Below, in pieces: positions 8,970-17,791 of a stretch of DNA of 64,000 nucleotides (the stretch's first letter is position 1; every line of letters begins with the position of its first letter). The stretch is from positions 2,542,001 to 2,606,000 of the forward strand of contig NZ_CP016499.1 of assembly GCF_001713475.1 (NCBI RefSeq), written 5' to 3'. The notes under the pieces were generated by a model. It saw only the letters and a list, made by a program, of their open reading frames with translations, had not been told where the DNA came from and made no database searches. A program made the translations under genes and the position numbers. Source of the stretch: Agrobacterium sp. RAC06 (GTDB taxonomy: Bacteria; Pseudomonadota; Alphaproteobacteria; Rhizobiales; Rhizobiaceae).

Positions 8970-9107
8970 GCCCGCCCTGCCCCTGTGTCTCAATGTCCGG
9001 CGGATGCGGCCTTGACGGGCCTTTCCCCCGCCGGGCGATTCGGTTAAGAGAGGCCAGCCAGATCGCGCATATCGTGTGCGCCTATATATAGTTCAGGGGA
9101 GCCGTCC

Positions 9108-10088
9108 ATGACCTTGTCCAACCTTCCGCCGCTCGTCACCGTTTTCGGGGGCTCGGGCTTCGTCGGACGGCATGTCGTCAGGGCACTCGCCAAGCGCGGC
9201 TACCGTATCCGTGTTGCCGTTCGCCGCCCTGATCTCGCAGGCTTCCTGCAGCCGCTCGGCAATGTCGGCCAGATCTCCTTCGTCCAGGCCAACCTGCGTT
9301 ACCGCTCATCGGTCGATGCCGCTGTCCAGGGCGCCGACCATGTCATCAACTGCGTCGGCATCCTGTTCGAAAGCGGTCGCAACGGCTTCGACGCCGTGCA
9401 GGAATTCGGTGCACGCGCGGTTGCTGAAGCCGCCCGTTCGGTCGGCGCGACGCTGACCCACGTTTCGGCGATCGGTGCCGATGCCAAGTCCGACTCCGTC
9501 TATGCCGCGACCAAGGGTCGTGCCGAAGCCGCGGTCCAGTCGATCCTGCCCGACGCCACGATCCTGCGTCCGTCGATCGTCTTCGGCCCGGAAGACGGCT
9601 TCTTCAACAAGTTTGCCGCCATGGCTCGCCTGGCGCCGGCGCTGCCGCTCGTCGGCGGTGGAAAGACCAAGTTCCAGCCTGTTTATGTCGGTGACGTCGC
9701 CGAGGTCGTGGCGCGCTCCGTCGACGGCTCGATCGCCCGTGGCAAGATCTACGAACTCGGGGGCCGTGATGTCGCGACCTTCAAGCAGTGTCTCGAGATG
9801 ATGCTGGAAATCGTCGGCCGCAAGCGTGCGCTGGTGACCCTGCCCTTCGGCATCGCTTCGCTGATCGGCAGCATCGCCTCTGCAGTGCCGCTGATCACGC
9901 CGCCGCTCACCAGCGACCAGGTCAAACTTCTGAAGAAGGACAATGTCGTGTCGGCCGCTGCCAAGGCCGAGGGGCGCACGCTGGAAGGCCTTGGCATCGA
10001 GCCGGTGACCATGGCCGCAATCCTGCCGACCTATCTCGTGCAGTACCGCGTGCACGGCCAGTACACAGGGACCGGCAAGGCGGCCTGA
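9108..10088 (+). CDS. NDUFA9-family NAD(P)-binding protein (complex I-associated, SDR fold)
   Basis: A 326-residue atypical SDR like the mitochondrial complex I subunit NDUFA9 and its alphaproteobacterial homologues. The nucleotide loop GGSGFVGRHVV is at residues 14-24, with NCVGILFESGRNGFDAVQ, HVSAIGAD and YAATKGRAE later; the catalytic Y-x-x-x-K is kept as YAATK. ILRPSIVFGPEDGFFNKFA is a family signature. It probably binds NADPH and stabilises an assembly near the membrane; catalysis is not shown. The start at 9108 follows AGGGGAGCC. The gene stands alone. Confidence 0.88.
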   Translation: MTLSNLPPLVTVFGGSGFVGRHVVRALAKRGYRIRVAVRRPDLAGFLQPLGNVGQISFVQANLRYRSSVDAAVQGADHVINCVGILFESGRNGFDAVQEFGARAVAEAARSVGATLTHVSAIGADAKSDSVYAATKGRAEAAVQSILPDATILRPSIVFGPEDGFFNKFAAMARLAPALPLVGGGKTKFQPVYVGDVAEVVARSVDGSIARGKIYELGGRDVATFKQCLEMMLEIVGRKRALVTLPFGIASLIGSIASAVPLITPPLTSDQVKLLKKDNVVSAAAKAEGRTLEGLGIEPVTMAAILPTYLVQYRVHGQYTGTGKAA

Positions 10089-10243
10089 GGCCGCCTGAAG
10101 TCGCATTTTGCAGAGCTGCAACCTTAACCGCCGTTGCACAAAAGACGCAGCCGCATGAAGACCTGCGTTAACTCAGGATAAAGCAAGTTCGCCTATTGAT
10201 GGCGGTCGTGGCAATGCGTAAAGACTGGCCCCCAACGGCCGGA

Positions 10244-10258
10244 CGGCAACGATTGCCG
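10244..10258 (+). promoter_or_regulatory. Hairpin between the NDUFA9-like gene and the 52-aa gene
   Basis: CGGCAA and TTGCCG around a CGA loop, within a larger GC-rich imperfect stem (about 10237-10262) and followed by a weak CATTTTC. It could end transcription of the upstream gene or form the leader of the small exported peptide; the weak T-run argues against an efficient terminator. Confidence 0.45.
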
Positions 10259-10293
10259 GCCCTCATTTTCAGTCAGTCTCAAGAGGCATTTCC

Positions 10294-10452
10294 ATGGGCA
10301 AGCCTATCGCACTGTTCTTCGCATGTGCGGCACTGGTCATCATCGCCGGCTCCTTCGTCGCCCCGACCACGGTGGCGGCCCGCAAGGACAACTGCTCGCC
10401 TGCCTATGGCATCGACCCCTGCTCGACGGCCTCGATACCGTCGACCAACTGA
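10294..10452 (+). CDS. Small exported peptide, 52 aa, unknown function
   Basis: An ATG at 10294 behind AAGAGG opens a 52-residue frame ending at TGA 10452. The first ~29 residues (MGKPIALFFACAALVIIAGS, then FVAPTTVAA) look like a signal peptide or single membrane anchor. The remaining short tail contains two cysteines in a Pro/Ser/Thr-rich context (NCSPAYGIDPCS). A strong stem-loop terminator follows 15 bases after the stop, which supports a real single-gene transcript. I do not recognise a family. Confidence 0.7.
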   Translation: MGKPIALFFACAALVIIAGSFVAPTTVAARKDNCSPAYGIDPCSTASIPSTN

Positions 10453-10464
10453 TCTCCCAAAATC

Positions 10465-10496
10465 AAAAAGGCTGCCCCTCGGGACAGCCTTTTTTC
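10465..10496. terminator. Bidirectional Rho-independent terminator
   Basis: AAGGCTG (10468-10474) pairs with CAGCCTT (10485-10491); the stem is flanked by AAAAA on the left and TTTTTT on the right, so it can end transcription from the 52-aa gene (plus) and from uppP (minus, ends at 10517). Confidence 0.88.
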
Positions 10497-10516
10497 TTGT
10501 CTCGGCTCTGCCGGCA

Positions 10517-11323
10517 TCAGCCGAACATCAGCAGACCGATGATCCCTGCTGTGCCGACGGCAATCCGCCACCAGGCAAAGGGCGCATAGCCTCGTTTTGA
10601 AACAAAATTCAAAAGCCCCCTGACGACAAAGAGCGCCGAGATGAAGGCTGCCACGAAGCCGATCGCGATGATCATGGTGTCGTCGACGGTCAGCGCGTTG
10701 CGGTTCTTGTAGAGATCGAGCGTGAAGGCACCGAGCATGGTCGGCATGGCGAGGAAGAACGAAAACTCGGCTGCCGAGCGCTTGTCAGCACCGAGCAGCA
10801 GCGCGCCGACGATCGTCGCACCGGAACGAGATGTGCCCGGGATCATCGCGACGCACTGGCAAAAGCCGATCTTGAGCGCAAGCGACAGCGGATATTCGGT
10901 GACGTCGTGATACCGGGGCTTCAGCGGCAGGCGGTCGATCCAGAGCAGGACGAAGCCGCCAAGGATCAGCACGACACAGATCAGCATCGGCGTCTCGAAG
11001 AGCACGGTCTTGATGAAGTCATGCGCGAGGAAGCCGATCACGGCAGCAGGCAGGAAGCCGAGGAGAACCGCACCAACGAAGCGACGGCTCTCGGCGCTGG
11101 TCGGCAGCGACAGGGCAATCCCGAGTAGCTTGGCGAAGTAGACGCTGAGAATCGCCAGGATCGCGCCAAGCTGGATCAACACCGCAAATGTGTTGCCCGG
11201 CGATTCGAAGCCGAGGAAATGGCCGGCCAACAGGACATGGGCGGTGGAGGATACCGGCACGAACTCGGTCAGGCCTTCGATCAGGCCAAGGACGAGCGCG
11301 CTGATAATGGATTGGTCTTCCAT
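10517..11323 (-). CDS. uppP: Undecaprenyl-diphosphate phosphatase UppP (BacA)
   Basis: Dephosphorylates undecaprenyl diphosphate to recycle the lipid carrier for cell wall and surface polysaccharide synthesis, in the inner membrane. 268 residues with about eight membrane spans. Both catalytic motifs are intact: [14 protein letters not shown] at 16-29 and PGTSRSGAT at 162-170. AAGGAG lies six bases before the ATG. It is the UppP/BacA family, distinct from the rhizobial peptide importer also named BacA. Monocistronic; its promoter must lie in 11324-11464. Confidence 0.96.
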   Translation of the reverse strand: MEDQSIISALVLGLIEGLTEFVPVSSTAHVLLAGHFLGFESPGNTFAVLIQLGAILAILSVYFAKLLGIALSLPTSAESRRFVGAVLLGFLPAAVIGFLAHDFIKTVLFETPMLICVVLILGGFVLLWIDRLPLKPRYHDVTEYPLSLALKIGFCQCVAMIPGTSRSGATIVGALLLGADKRSAAEFSFFLAMPTMLGAFTLDLYKNRNALTVDDTMIIAIGFVAAFISALFVVRGLLNFVSKRGYAPFAWWRIAVGTAGIIGLLMFG

Positions 11324-11464
11324 GAGGTCTCCTTCAAGGGGAAGGCAAAGTGATTTGCTTGTATTGCCGGGGCCGAAACCCTATAGCTTGGAAGCCGCGC
11401 TGATGACCAGCCGCTTCGACAGCCTGCGCTGCGGCCACTGAAAAATCCGAGAATCCGAGTTCCG

Positions 11465-12157
11465 ATGCCGACCCTGTATCATCACACGATGTCCACCGCG
11501 TCCCGTTTCATACGCCTGGTCCTGTCCGAATACGGCTTCCAGACGGATCTGGTGGAGGAACAGACCTGGGAGAAGCGCAAGGAGTTCCTCGCCTTCAATC
11601 CCGCCGGCACGTTGCCCGTCTATGTCGACGACAACATGCGGGCACTGTGCGGCCCGACCATCATTTCCGAGTTCATCGACGAGACGCATGGCGTGTTGAA
11701 GCGCGACCGGCGCCTGTTTGCGGAAGACCCGTTCCAGCGGGCCGAGATCCGCCGGCTGACGGAATGGTTCCTGCAGAAGATGGAGCAGGATGTCACCAAG
11801 CCACTGGTGCGCGAGCGGGTGCACAAGCTGATCATTCCTAATGGCCTCGGTGGCGGCGCTCCCGATTCCAAGGTTCTGCGTACGGCGCGCTCGAACATTC
11901 GCCATCACATGAAATACCTGACCTGGCTTTCCGGTTCGCGCCAGTGGCTCGCAGGAGACCGCATCAGCTACGCCGATCTCTCGGCGGCAGCGGCTGTTTC
12001 CGTGCTTGATTATCTCGGCGAGATCGACTGGAACGAATTCCCGGTCGCCAAGGAATGGTATCAGCGCATGAAGTCGCGGCCGTCCTTCCGCCCGTTGCTG
12101 ACAGAGCGCGTGCGCGGCATCACGCCGGTGTCGCACTACGCCGATCTCGACTTCTGA
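11465..12157 (+). CDS. Glutathione S-transferase family protein
   Basis: 230 residues with the two-domain GST layout. The N-terminal thioredoxin-like domain runs from MPTLYHHTMSTASRFIRLVLSEYG to the conserved cis-Pro and Glu-Ser-like region (AGTLPVYVDDN, then CGPTIISEFID). The all-helical domain contains the N-capping-like motif DRISYADLSAAAAV and ends RPSFRPLLTERVRG. Substrate is unknown. It ends 11 bases before queG, with which it is probably co-transcribed; the Shine-Dalgarno is weak. Confidence 0.9.
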   Translation: MPTLYHHTMSTASRFIRLVLSEYGFQTDLVEEQTWEKRKEFLAFNPAGTLPVYVDDNMRALCGPTIISEFIDETHGVLKRDRRLFAEDPFQRAEIRRLTEWFLQKMEQDVTKPLVRERVHKLIIPNGLGGGAPDSKVLRTARSNIRHHMKYLTWLSGSRQWLAGDRISYADLSAAAAVSVLDYLGEIDWNEFPVAKEWYQRMKSRPSFRPLLTERVRGITPVSHYADLDF

Positions 12158-12168
12158 CGGTTATCTTC

Positions 12169-13323
12169 ATGGACGAGCCGCAGATCGATCCCAAGATCCG
12201 GAAGCGGCAGGCAGACCTCACGCGTTTCCTGCGTCAGGAGGCCCATGCCCAAGGCTTCGATCTCTGTCGCATCACGCTACCGAACGCCATTCCCGAAGCG
12301 CCGGCAAGGCTCGAGACCTTTCTCGAGGCAGGACGGCACGGCACCATGGCATGGATGGAGGAGACCAGGGAGCGCCGGGCCGATCCACGCGTCCTCTGGT
12401 CCGAGGTGCGCTCCATCGTCATGTTCGGCATGAATTATGGCCCGGACGAGGATCCGCGGCACCTGCAGTCGCAGACCGATAAGGCGGCAATCTCCGTCTA
12501 TGCCCGCAATCGCGACTATCACGACGTGATCAAGGGACGCCTCAAGGAAGTGGCGACGCGGTTTGCGGCGCGTGCGGGCGAAGACGTCAAGGTCTTCGTC
12601 GATACCGCGCCCGTCATGGAAAAGCCGCTTGCGGCGTCAGCCGGCCTCGGCTGGCAAGGCAAACACACCAATCTCGTCAGCCGCGACTTTGGCTCCTGGC
12701 TCTTCCTCGGCAGCCTATTCACCACGGCGGAGCTTGAGATCGACGCCCCCGAGCGTGACCATTGCGGGTCGTGCCGGGCCTGCCTCGACGCCTGCCCGAC
12801 GGACGCCTTTCCGGCCCCCTACCAGATCGATGCGCGGCGTTGCATTTCCTATCTGACAATCGAGCACAAGGGTCTGATCGACCGGGCGCTGCGTCCCGCT
12901 TTCGGCAACCGCATCTATGGCTGCGACGACTGTCTCGCTGCCTGTCCCTGGAACAAGTTCGCGGCCACCGCCCGCGAGATGAAGCTTGTCGCGCGCGAGG
13001 ACCTGAAGGCCCCCGACATCGCCTTCTTCCTGACGCTGGACGATCCGACCTTCCGCACCTATTTCAGCGGCTCGCCGGTCAAGCGGATCGGGCGGGACCG
13101 CTTTGTGCGCAATGTGCTGATTGCGGCCGGAAATTCCGGCTCTCGCGATCTGGCGCCGGCCTGTGAGAGGCTGCTGACGGACGGCTCGGCTGATGTGCGT
13201 GGCATGGCCGCCTGGGCGCTGTCCAGGCTTCTACCGGCGGATCGCTTCGCCGCTCTTCAGAGCGCGCATTTGATGACGGAAACGGACGAGCATGTCCGAC
13301 AGGAATGGATGACGGAGAGCTGA
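12169..13323 (+). CDS. queG: Epoxyqueuosine reductase QueG
   Basis: Reduces epoxyqueuosine to queuosine at the tRNA wobble base 34, a cobalamin and Fe-S dependent reaction. 384 residues. The proposed proton donor is D145 in VFVDTAPV; two [4Fe-4S] sites are formed by C199-C202-C205-C209 (CGSCRACLDACP) and C225 with C252-C255-C259 (CDDCLAACP), and a HEAT-like C-terminus follows. The start at 12169 is 11 bases after the GST stop; a longer frame upstream overlaps the GST gene and has no conserved residues. Confidence 0.95.
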   Translation: MDEPQIDPKIRKRQADLTRFLRQEAHAQGFDLCRITLPNAIPEAPARLETFLEAGRHGTMAWMEETRERRADPRVLWSEVRSIVMFGMNYGPDEDPRHLQSQTDKAAISVYARNRDYHDVIKGRLKEVATRFAARAGEDVKVFVDTAPVMEKPLAASAGLGWQGKHTNLVSRDFGSWLFLGSLFTTAELEIDAPERDHCGSCRACLDACPTDAFPAPYQIDARRCISYLTIEHKGLIDRALRPAFGNRIYGCDDCLAACPWNKFAATAREMKLVAREDLKAPDIAFFLTLDDPTFRTYFSGSPVKRIGRDRFVRNVLIAAGNSGSRDLAPACERLLTDGSADVRGMAAWALSRLLPADRFAALQSAHLMTETDEHVRQEWMTES

Positions 13324-13326
13324 CGC

Positions 13327-14208
13327 ATGCGCTTGATGATTTTTGGAGCCGGCTATTCGGGTAAGGCAATCGGCAAGCTTCTCGGCAGCGAGGGCGCCTC
13401 GGTCGCCGGGACCACACGGAGTGCAGAGAAGGGCAAGGAGCTTGAGGACATGGGAATCCGGCCCTTCGTCTTCGACGGCACGAGCCTGTCGGAGCCCCTT
13501 CTTGCCGAACTCGCCGAGACCACGCATCTCGTCCAGTCGATCGCGCCTGGCAGCGAGGGCGACCCGCTGATCCGGCTCTGCGGCCAGACGGGCATCAAGG
13601 CCTTGATGCCAAAGCTCGAATGGATCACCTATCTTTCGACCGTCGGCGTTTATGGTGATCATCACGGTGCCTGGGTGAACGAGGAGACGGAGCTGAAGCC
13701 GGTCTCTGTGCGCTCAGTGGAGCGCGTGGAGGCCGAGCAGGCGTGGCAGGTGGTCGCGGCACGGGACAACCTGCCTCTCGCGATCCTGCGGCTCTCCGGC
13801 ATCTATGGTCCTGGCCGCAACACCTTCATGAACCTTGCCAACGGCACGGCGCGCCGCCTCGTGAAGAAAGACCAGGTGTTCAACCGCATCCGGGTCGAGG
13901 ACATCGCATCCGCCACAGCGTTCCTGGCCGGCCCGAACACAGGCGGGATCTTCAACGTCACCGACGACATGCCCTCCCCGCCGCAGGACGTGGTAACCGA
14001 AGCTGCCCGCGTGATGGCGATGGATGCACCACCCGAGCAGCCTTTCGAGACGGCGGAGCTGACCCCCATGGCGCGCTCCTTCTATGGCGAAAACAAGCGG
14101 GTTTCAAACGGCAAGATCAAGTCGCTCGGATTCAACTTCCAGTACCCGAATTACATGATGTCGCTGGCCGATCTACTTGCCTCCGGCACATGGAACCAAC
14201 GGGCCTGA
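13327..14208 (+). CDS. NAD(P)-binding sugar-epimerase-like protein (atypical SDR)
   Basis: 293 residues with an N-terminal Rossmann loop MRLMIFGAGYSGKAIGKLL, a TTHLVQSIAPGSEGDP segment and the SDR strand WITYLSTVGVYGDHHGAWVNE, in which the usual Tyr-x-x-x-Lys is not obvious. The later LRLSGIYGPGRNTF and RIRVEDIA are typical of extended SDRs. Such proteins sit beside queG in several alphaproteobacteria; the reaction is not known. The start is three bases after the queG stop, behind GGAGAGC, so it belongs to the GST-queG operon. Confidence 0.85.
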   Translation: MRLMIFGAGYSGKAIGKLLGSEGASVAGTTRSAEKGKELEDMGIRPFVFDGTSLSEPLLAELAETTHLVQSIAPGSEGDPLIRLCGQTGIKALMPKLEWITYLSTVGVYGDHHGAWVNEETELKPVSVRSVERVEAEQAWQVVAARDNLPLAILRLSGIYGPGRNTFMNLANGTARRLVKKDQVFNRIRVEDIASATAFLAGPNTGGIFNVTDDMPSPPQDVVTEAARVMAMDAPPEQPFETAELTPMARSFYGENKRVSNGKIKSLGFNFQYPNYMMSLADLLASGTWNQRA

Positions 14209-14578
14209 AGGGGCGTTTTACGGGGTCAAACCTTGCGCTCTAAGCGCCAGAATGCCGATGCAGACGAGCGTCTGGCCCCGTCCGCACCACAATTTGGGCA
14301 GCAAATATGACCTGTGAGCAAAATTTTTCTCCACCGATTCCGTGAATTCCGAAAACGGTGGAATCGTGAGTTTTTAATTCCATGAAGACTCATGAAATCA
14401 AACGATTTTTCTGTAGAATTCACATTTCATTAAGGTAAAGATCCGTCTTCCGATCATCACGAATGTTACAGGATGTAATGTTTCGTGATGATCTGCGGGC
14501 ACGTTTTTGCCATTTTTGACCCTGCCTAGCCGTCGGCACGCAAAAAACCACTCGTGTCAACGACTAGGGACGTAGATC
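14209..14578. other. 370-bp non-coding stretch, AT-richer than its surroundings
   Basis: No convincing frame on either strand. It contains a short palindrome (CAGACG and CGTCTG, about 14255-14268), T- and A-tracts between about 14320 and 14440, and the long hairpin listed separately at 14452-14493. The promoter of the RlpA-like gene should lie in its right half. Confidence 0.7.
14452..14493. repeat. Long near-perfect hairpin upstream of the RlpA-like gene
   Basis: GATCATCACGAA (14452-14463) and TTCGTGATGATC (14482-14493) are a perfect 12-bp inverted repeat. The 18 bases between them pair again (TTACA and TGTAA around GGA), so the whole forms about 17-19 pairs with one bulge. There is no T-run on either side. 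It may be a transcription-factor site, a structured leader or a short dispersed palindrome. Confidence 0.8.
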
Positions 14579-14941
14579 TTGATCATCAACCGCCGCTCTG
14601 CTTTCGCCGCTGCAACTATTGCTGCACTCTTTGCTTTCGCACCTTCGAGTGCAAACGCAAAGTCGTCATGCGGTGGTGCATCCTGGTATGCGCTGACATC
14701 GAAGACGGCTTCCGGCGAACGCATGAACCCGACGAGACTGACGGCGGCCCACAAGACCCTGCCCTTCGGCACCAAGCTGAAAGTCACCAATGCGCGAAGC
14801 GGCAAGAGCGTTGTCGTCCGCATCAACGATCGCGGTCCCTTCATCCGCGGTCGCGTGCTCGACCTCTCCAAGGCCGCGGCCCAGAACATCGGCATGATCC
14901 GCTCGGGCCATGCCAAGGTCTGCTACGAGATCATCGGCTGA
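14579..14941 (+). CDS. RlpA-like exported double-psi beta-barrel protein
   Basis: A 120-residue exported protein. A signal peptide ends at about residue 27 (PSSANA|KSS), then a single DPBB domain with [32 protein letters not shown] and the catalytic-type [21 protein letters not shown]. RlpA proteins are septal lytic transglycosylases; this one lacks the SPOR domain and a lipobox, so its placement and activity may differ. It begins with TTG (14579) behind AGGGAC; no ATG is available before the signal peptide. Confidence 0.85.
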   Translation: MIINRRSAFAAATIAALFAFAPSSANAKSSCGGASWYALTSKTASGERMNPTRLTAAHKTLPFGTKLKVTNARSGKSVVVRINDRGPFIRGRVLDLSKAAAQNIGMIRSGHAKVCYEIIG

Positions 14942-15045
14942 TTGGCTGCAATTCCGGGAGCGGCGATTGGTTCGTCGGGTTTTAGGCGCTTGCTCTTGCC
15001 CTTGATCGCCGTTACCACGCTCTCTTCTTTCAGAGGAGAATGACC

Positions 15046-16338
15046 ATGCGCTTGGGCGGCCGTCTTGCCGGTGCGATCGAAGTTTTGAGCGATATCGAGA
15101 CCCGTCGCCGACCCGTTGCCGATGCCCTCAAGGATTGGGGCCTTTCGCACCGTTTCGCCGGTTCCGGCGATCGTGCTGCCATCGGCAACATCGTCTATGA
15201 TGCGCTGCGCATGAAGCTTTCCCATGCTTGGCTGATGGATGACGACAGCGCCCACGCTCTCGGCTGGGCCGTTCTCCTGCGGCAATGGGGCATGAGCCTT
15301 GAGGCGCTCCAGGCGGAACTCGAAGGCGACAATTTTGCGCCGGCGGCGCTCTCTGAAACCCAGGTGCAGGCCTTTACCTCCCGCGACCTTTCCGACGCCC
15401 CGCTGCATGTCCAGGGTGACATTCCCGATTGGGTGCAGCCTTCGTTAGAAGAAGCCTTCGGCGACGAATGGCTGGCCGAAGCCAAGGCACTGGCCACCCG
15501 GCCGACGCTCGATCTGCGCGTCAACACGCTGAAAGCCAACCGAGACAAGGTGCTGAAGGCACTCGATCGCTCCGGCGCCAAGGCGTCGCCGATCGCCCGT
15601 TTTGGCATGCGCGTGCCGGCCGGCGAAGGCCCGTCACGCCTCCCGAACGTTACGGCGGAACTCAGCTTCCAGAAGGGCTGGTTCGAGGTTCAGGACGAGG
15701 GCTCGCAGATCGTCGCCGATCTCGTGACGCCGCGCGAAGGCGATCAGGTTCTCGATTTCTGCGCCGGCGGTGGCGGCAAGACGCTCGCTATGGCGGCTGT
15801 CATGAACAACAAGGGCCAGGTGCACGCCTATGACGCCGACCGCAAGCGACTGGCGCCGATCATCGAGCGGCTGAAGCGCGCCGGCACCCACAACGTCCAG
15901 GTCCACGACAGCACCAAGGGGCTGGCGAGCCTGAAAGAACGCTGCGACCAGGTGCTGGTCGACGCGCCCTGCACCGGCACTGGCACCTGGCGCCGTCGCC
16001 CTGACACCAAGTGGCGGCTCACCGACCGTAACCTGCAGGAGCGCATTGCCCAGCAACAGGAAGCGCTCACCGAGGCTTCGACCTTCGTCAAGCCGAATGG
16101 CTCCCTGCTCTATGTCACATGTTCGGTACTGCCTGAAGAAAATGACCGGCAGGTCCAGGCCTTTTGCGAGGCCAATCCGACCTTCGAGATCGTCCCCGTT
16201 GTCGAAGAATGGACGCATCTTTTCGGCGCCTCGGCGCCCAAGCCACGCTCGTCAGATGGCAAGACGGTGACGCTCAGCCCCGCCAGCATGGACACCGACG
16301 GCTTCTTCTTCTGTCGCATGCGCCGTCGTCCGACCTGA
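15046..16338 (+). CDS. RsmB/NOL1/NOP2/Sun-family RNA (cytosine-5)-methyltransferase
   Basis: A 430-residue SAM-dependent m5C methyltransferase, most likely acting on rRNA. The N-terminal region resembles the NusB-like RNA-binding domain of RsmB but looks shortened. SAM motif I is VLDFCAGGGGKTLAM (near residue 236); the two family cysteines are C309 in DAPCTGTGTWRRRPD and C359 in YVTCSVLPEEND. GAGGAGA lies 6-8 bases before ATG 15046; an ATG at 15040 is too close to it. It stands alone. Confidence 0.9.
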   Translation: MRLGGRLAGAIEVLSDIETRRRPVADALKDWGLSHRFAGSGDRAAIGNIVYDALRMKLSHAWLMDDDSAHALGWAVLLRQWGMSLEALQAELEGDNFAPAALSETQVQAFTSRDLSDAPLHVQGDIPDWVQPSLEEAFGDEWLAEAKALATRPTLDLRVNTLKANRDKVLKALDRSGAKASPIARFGMRVPAGEGPSRLPNVTAELSFQKGWFEVQDEGSQIVADLVTPREGDQVLDFCAGGGGKTLAMAAVMNNKGQVHAYDADRKRLAPIIERLKRAGTHNVQVHDSTKGLASLKERCDQVLVDAPCTGTGTWRRRPDTKWRLTDRNLQERIAQQQEALTEASTFVKPNGSLLYVTCSVLPEENDRQVQAFCEANPTFEIVPVVEEWTHLFGASAPKPRSSDGKTVTLSPASMDTDGFFFCRMRRRPT

Positions 16339-16462
16339 CTTGATCATCGTCAATTCAAGCGATCAATTCGCATACTCGACTATTTGACACCAGTTTCTTT
16401 TTGCGCGAAGACATGGCCGTCCGTTCACATCGAGGTGCCCATTGGCGCCGAAGGGAGACACC

Positions 16463-17743
16463 ATGATCCGGAAATCTGTCATCGGCGCGTCTGTCGCGCT
16501 GCTCGTCACATCGGCTGCGATTTTTGCCGGCCCTGCGGTCGCGGCACCCGCGCCCAAGGATGTGCTGACGCACTATGCAGAACTTGCCCACGCGAAGTTC
16601 GAAGACTCGTTGTCCACTGCCAAGGCCCTCGATGCCGCTATTGATGCGCTGATCGCAAAGCCCAGCGATGAGACGCTGAAGGCCGCCCGGGAAGCCTGGA
16701 TTGCCGCACGCGTCCCCTATCAGCAGACCGAGGTCTACCGCTTCGGCAACCCGATCGTCGACGATTGGGAAGGTAAGGTGAATGCCTGGCCGCTGGATGA
16801 AGGCCTGATCGACTATGTCGACGCGGGCTACGGCACCGAAAGTGACGGCAATGCGCTTTACGTGGCCAACGTCATCGCCAGCCCTAAGATCAAGATCAAC
16901 GGCGAAGAGGTCGATGCTTCGAAGATCACGCCGGAGTTTCTCGCCGAGACGCTGCATGAAGCCGGCGAAGTCGAAGCCAATGTCGCAACCGGTTATCACG
17001 CCATCGAATTCCTGCTCTGGGGCCAGGATCTGAACGGCACCGGTCCGGGCGCTGGCAACCGTTCCTACACCGATTATGACACGGCCAATTGCAGCAATGG
17101 CAATTGCGACCGCCGCGCCGCGTATCTCAAGGCCGCGTCCACGCTGCTGCTGCAGGATCTGGAAGAGATGGTCGTCGCCTGGGCGCCTGAAGGCGAAGCC
17201 ACGAAGGCCGTTCTCGCCGACGAGCAGAAGGGCATTTCCGCAATCCTCACCGGCATGGGCTCGCTGTCCTACGGCGAGCTCGCCGGCGAGCGCATGAAGC
17301 TCGGCGTGCTGCTGCATGATCCCGAAGAGGAGCATGATTGCTTCTCCGACAACACGCATGCCTCGCACCTCAACGACGCGATCGGCATCGCCTCTGCCTA
17401 TACCGGCGAATACACCCGCATCGACGGGACCAAGATGACCGGTCCGTCGCTGTCGGAACTCGTCGCCGCCAAGGACCAGGCACTCGATGCGGAAATGAAG
17501 GGCAAGCTTGAGAAGACGCTGGCTGCCATGAACACGATGGCCGAGCGTGCAGAGACCAAGGAAGCCTATGACCAGATGATTGGCGAAGGCAATGCCGAGG
17601 GCAATGCCACAGTGCAGGCTGCCATCGACGGCCTTGTTGATCAGACCCAGTCAATCCAGCGCGTCATTGCGTCGCTGGAACTCGGCACGATCGAGCTTGA
17701 AGGTTCCGATAGCCTTGATAGTCCTGAGGCCGTCTTCCAGTAA
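16463..17743 (+). CDS. Imelysin-family iron-regulated exported protein (IrpA-like)
   Basis: A 426-residue exported protein of the imelysin (peptidase M75-like) family. The signal peptide ends near residue 28 (FAGPAVAAPAP). The characteristic GxHxxE motif is intact as GYHAIE (177-182), followed by FLLWGQDL; the pattern YQQTEVYRFGNPIVDDWEGKVNAWPLDEGLIDYVD is also typical. Imelysins lack clear protease activity and are linked to iron or haem acquisition in the periplasm. First gene of a four-gene unit with a di-heme cytochrome, a second imelysin and a DUF1513 protein; it has an AGGGAG ribosome site. Confidence 0.92.
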   Translation: MIRKSVIGASVALLVTSAAIFAGPAVAAPAPKDVLTHYAELAHAKFEDSLSTAKALDAAIDALIAKPSDETLKAAREAWIAARVPYQQTEVYRFGNPIVDDWEGKVNAWPLDEGLIDYVDAGYGTESDGNALYVANVIASPKIKINGEEVDASKITPEFLAETLHEAGEVEANVATGYHAIEFLLWGQDLNGTGPGAGNRSYTDYDTANCSNGNCDRRAAYLKAASTLLLQDLEEMVVAWAPEGEATKAVLADEQKGISAILTGMGSLSYGELAGERMKLGVLLHDPEEEHDCFSDNTHASHLNDAIGIASAYTGEYTRIDGTKMTGPSLSELVAAKDQALDAEMKGKLEKTLAAMNTMAERAETKEAYDQMIGEGNAEGNATVQAAIDGLVDQTQSIQRVIASLELGTIELEGSDSLDSPEAVFQ

Positions 17744-17754
17744 GCAGCAAAGGC

Positions 17755-17781
17755 GGGCCGCCCCTTCCAGGGGAGCGGCCC
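17755..17781 (+). promoter_or_regulatory. Intercistronic hairpin after the first imelysin gene
   Basis: GGGCCGC (17755-17761) pairs with GCGGCCC (17775-17781), and CCCT/AGGG extend the stem inside. No T-run follows, so read-through to the cytochrome gene is expected; the hairpin probably protects the upstream message or lowers downstream expression. Confidence 0.65.
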
Positions 17782-17791
17782 GATCCCCATC

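Noticed and set aside
16339..16462. Iron-response box (RirA or Irr type) ahead of the imelysin operon
   Set aside because: I looked for TGA-N9-TCA and for TTTAGAA/TTCTAAA arrangements and found only imperfect fits and a short TCAATTC direct repeat. Not enough to claim a site.
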